Below, in pieces: positions 62,131 through 63,829 of a stretch of DNA of 63,829 nt. This DNA comes from Nitrospinae bacterium RIFCSPLOWO2_12_FULL_45_22 (GTDB lineage Bacteria > 2-12-FULL-45-22): assembly GCA_001803565.1 (NCBI GenBank), contig MHDQ01000207.1, forward strand, positions 1 to 63,829, written 5' to 3'. A program made the translations under genes and the position numbers. Below the pieces are notes generated by a model. That model ran no database searches. It was not told where the DNA came from and saw only the letters and a program-made list of their open reading frames with translations. Within the stretch, counting starts at the first letter, position 1, and every line of letters starts with the position of its first letter.

Positions 62131-63829
62131 TTATTCCTCCTGGGTTACCCGCAATACTTCTGCTACCGTGGTAATCCCTTCTCTGGCTTTACGCCAGCCA
62201 TCATCCCTCAGGGTTATCATCCCCTGCTTCAGGGCAAGGTCTTTAATAGTGGTGGCGTCGGCCCTTTTCAGGATAAGGTTTTTTATTTCGTCCGTGATGG
62301 GCAGAATCTCAAAGATTCCGCTCCTGCCTAGATAGCCGGTATAGGTACAATGCTCGCAACCTTTGCCTTGATAGATGGCGGGTTTATCCGATAATACCCC
62401 GGGGATTCCTTCCTTTATGGTTTCCTGTACGGGTAATGGTTCTTTACAGTAGGGGCAAATAACCCGCACCAGCCTCTGCCCTAAGACCCCTATCAGAGAT
62501 GAAGCCAGGAGATAGTCTTCTACTCCCATCTCTAATAATCGGGTAATAGCCCCTGAAGCATCGTTAGTATGGAGGGTACTAAAGACCAGGTGGCCTGTCA
62601 AAGCCGATTGGATAGCTATCTCAGCGGTCTCGGCATCCCTTATCTCACCTATCAATATGATATCCGGGTCTTGCCGGACGATAGAGCGAAGTCCACTGGC
62701 AAAAGTAAGGCCGATTTGGGGCTTGACCTGTATCTGATTCACACCGTGTAGTTGGTATTCTACCGGGTCTTCTACCGTTATAATCTTCTTATCCGGGCAA
62801 TTTATCTTATCCAGGGCAGCATAGAGAGTAGTGGTTTTACCACTACCGGTGGGGCCAGTAACCAGGATCATGCCATAAGGCCTTTTTATCAGGTTCTCAA
62901 AGGTAGCCAGGGGCTTAGGCGGAAATCCTAATTCTTCTAGATTAAGGATCAGACTCTCCCTGCTTAATAGGCGCATAACAATACTTTCACCAAATAGCGT
63001 GGGGATAGTAGATACCCGAAAATCTATCTCTTTGCCTGCTACCCGCAGCTTCAATCGGCCATCCTGCGGGAGCCTCCTTTCGGCTATATTGAGCTTAGCC
63101 ATAATCTTGACCCGCGAGGTTATAGCCGCTTTGAGTCGCCTGGGGGGCGACTCTACATCATGCAACATACCATCTATCCGATACCTGACTTTGAGATCCC
63201 GTTCGAAAGGCTCAATATGGATGTCACTGGCTCGGCTCTCGATAGCACGGGTAATAATCATGTTCACCAGCCGGATAACCGGTGCCTCTGAAGCCATATC
63301 CCGTAAATGATCTACATCTTCCTCTTCTGATATGGTATCTAGATCAGTGGTTTCGATATCTTCTATTATTTCATCCATAGTATCGGTCCCAGCCCCATAA
63401 AACTTTTCTAGAGATTCTAGAATATCTCTCTCTGTACTGAGACATAGGTCTAATTGATAACCCGTTGCTAGCCGGATAGCATCTAAGGTGGATACGTCTC
63501 GCGGGTCAGTTACTGCGATAGTTAAGAGATTATCCCTCAGGGTTAGGGGAAAAACCTTATTTTGTTTTAAGAATTTATAGGATAGACGGTCGCACCGATA
63601 AGGAGTTTCTGGGTACTGGAGGATCGAGAGATAAGAGAGACCGAACTGCTGGCTCAATTCTTGAACCATTTCTTCTTCTGAGCCGTCTTGCGGGCTGGTG
63701 GACTTTTTGTTGTTAGATTTTAACGCCGGGGGTTCTTTCGGGAAGCTATCGAGCCCTACCTTCGCCTTTACCTGATTAAGGATGGTGAAGGAGAAGTCTT
63801 TCAATTGTCGGGAAAGAAGTTTCTGGCCC
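62131..63829 (-). CDS. gspE: Type II secretion ATPase GspE, 5' end beyond the window
   Basis: Hexameric secretion ATPase that drives the pseudopilus. Visible: the N1E-like domain (residues about 50-150 from the internal TTG), RASDIHIEPFERDLKVRYRI, Walker A GPTGSGKTTTL near residue 315, the Asp and Walker B boxes in RQDPDIILIGEIRDAETAE, the His box, and a zinc loop with CPYC and CEHC. The frame is still open at the right edge; the TTG at 63804 has no ribosome site, so the true start is probably outside. First gene of the gsp operon in the window. Confidence 0.94.
   Translation of the reverse strand, partial: GQKLLSRQLKDFSFTILNQVKAKVGLDSFPKEPPALKSNNKKSTSPQDGSEEEMVQELSQQFGLSYLSILQYPETPYRCDRLSYKFLKQNKVFPLTLRDNLLTIAVTDPRDVSTLDAIRLATGYQLDLCLSTERDILESLEKFYGAGTDTMDEIIEDIETTDLDTISEEEDVDHLRDMASEAPVIRLVNMIITRAIESRASDIHIEPFERDLKVRYRIDGMLHDVESPPRRLKAAITSRVKIMAKLNIAERRLPQDGRLKLRVAGKEIDFRVSTIPTLFGESIVMRLLSRESLILNLEELGFPPKPLATFENLIKRPYGMILVTGPTGSGKTTTLYAALDKINCPDKKIITVEDPVEYQLHGVNQIQVKPQIGLTFASGLRSIVRQDPDIILIGEIRDAETAEIAIQSALTGHLVFSTLHTNDASGAITRLLEMGVEDYLLASSLIGVLGQRLVRVICPYCKEPLPVQETIKEGIPGVLSDKPAIYQGKGCEHCTYTGYLGRSGIFEILPITDEIKNLILKRADATTIKDLALKQGMITLRDDGWRKAREGITTVAEVLRVTQEE

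Noticed and set aside
1-63829. CRISPR array, insertion sequence, prophage or rRNA operon
   Set aside because: No regular spaced repeats, transposase, integrase or rRNA sequence was seen; the dispersed repeats are palindromic and irregularly placed.

Overview
This is a bacterial chromosome segment, probably from a diderm member of an uncultured or poorly sampled phylum. The diderm call rests on a type II secretion locus and on an RpoC with a long insertion just after the trigger-loop motif MRTFHIGG. The gene order PIN/TRAM protein - ispD - ispF - cysS - tRNAs - rpmG - secE - nusG - rplKAJL - rpoBC - rpsLG - fusA - tuf - S10/spc/alpha operons resembles the order known from Bacillota, so order alone does not place the organism. 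I cannot name the phylum from the sequence.

Layout. 1-3.4 kb: a P1B-type Zn/Cd/Pb exporter overlapping a ZIP-family transporter, then acylphosphatase. 3.4-14 kb: DUF4416 protein, an FAD oxidoreductase, a glycogen synthase/ROK glucokinase pair, a zinc-ribbon/SUMF1 fusion, a PHP phosphoesterase, ApgM phosphoglycerate mutase, transaldolase, an FmdB zinc ribbon, a MoaB/Mog protein and alanine dehydrogenase. A short remnant of a YqeB-like molybdenum-hydroxylase accessory gene also lies here. 14-18.3 kb: PIN/TRAM protein, IspD, IspF, CysS. 18.6-19.6 kb: five tRNAs (Thr, Tyr, Gly, Thr, Trp) around rpmG, behind a strong promoter. 19.6-50.7 kb: an almost unbroken transcription/translation superoperon from secE to rplQ, including secY, adk, map and infA. 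50.7-54.2 kb (minus strand): a B12-dependent acyl-CoA mutase in two subunits plus an acyl-CoA dehydrogenase. 54.5 kb to the right edge (minus strand): a type II secretion/pseudopilus operon, gspE-F-G-H-I-J-K-L-M-C, with gspE running off the window and no gspD in view.

Two things stand out. First, nearly every intergenic gap of 30-400 bp is filled by quasi-palindromic elements. Their arms are built from short, imperfectly repeated words, and each family has its own word. At least eight families are visible. One has five copies, lying between ZIP/acyP, ispD/ispF, rpoB/rpoC, rplX/rplE and rpmJ/rpsM; another lies in frame inside the gspJ leader. No transposase or RAYT-like gene is present here to explain them. 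Second, the core machinery carries unusual cysteine clusters: RpoB has an insert that looks like the RpoC N-terminal zinc ribbon, and EF-Tu has a CxC-x4-CxxC insert in its G domain. L33, L36, S14 and S4 are all zinc-binding forms, and L24 and adenylate kinase also carry paired CxxC motifs. The mutase large subunit keeps the methylmalonyl-CoA mutase fold motifs but changes several substrate-binding positions.

The calls rest on reading motifs and on recalled family knowledge. No database search was run.
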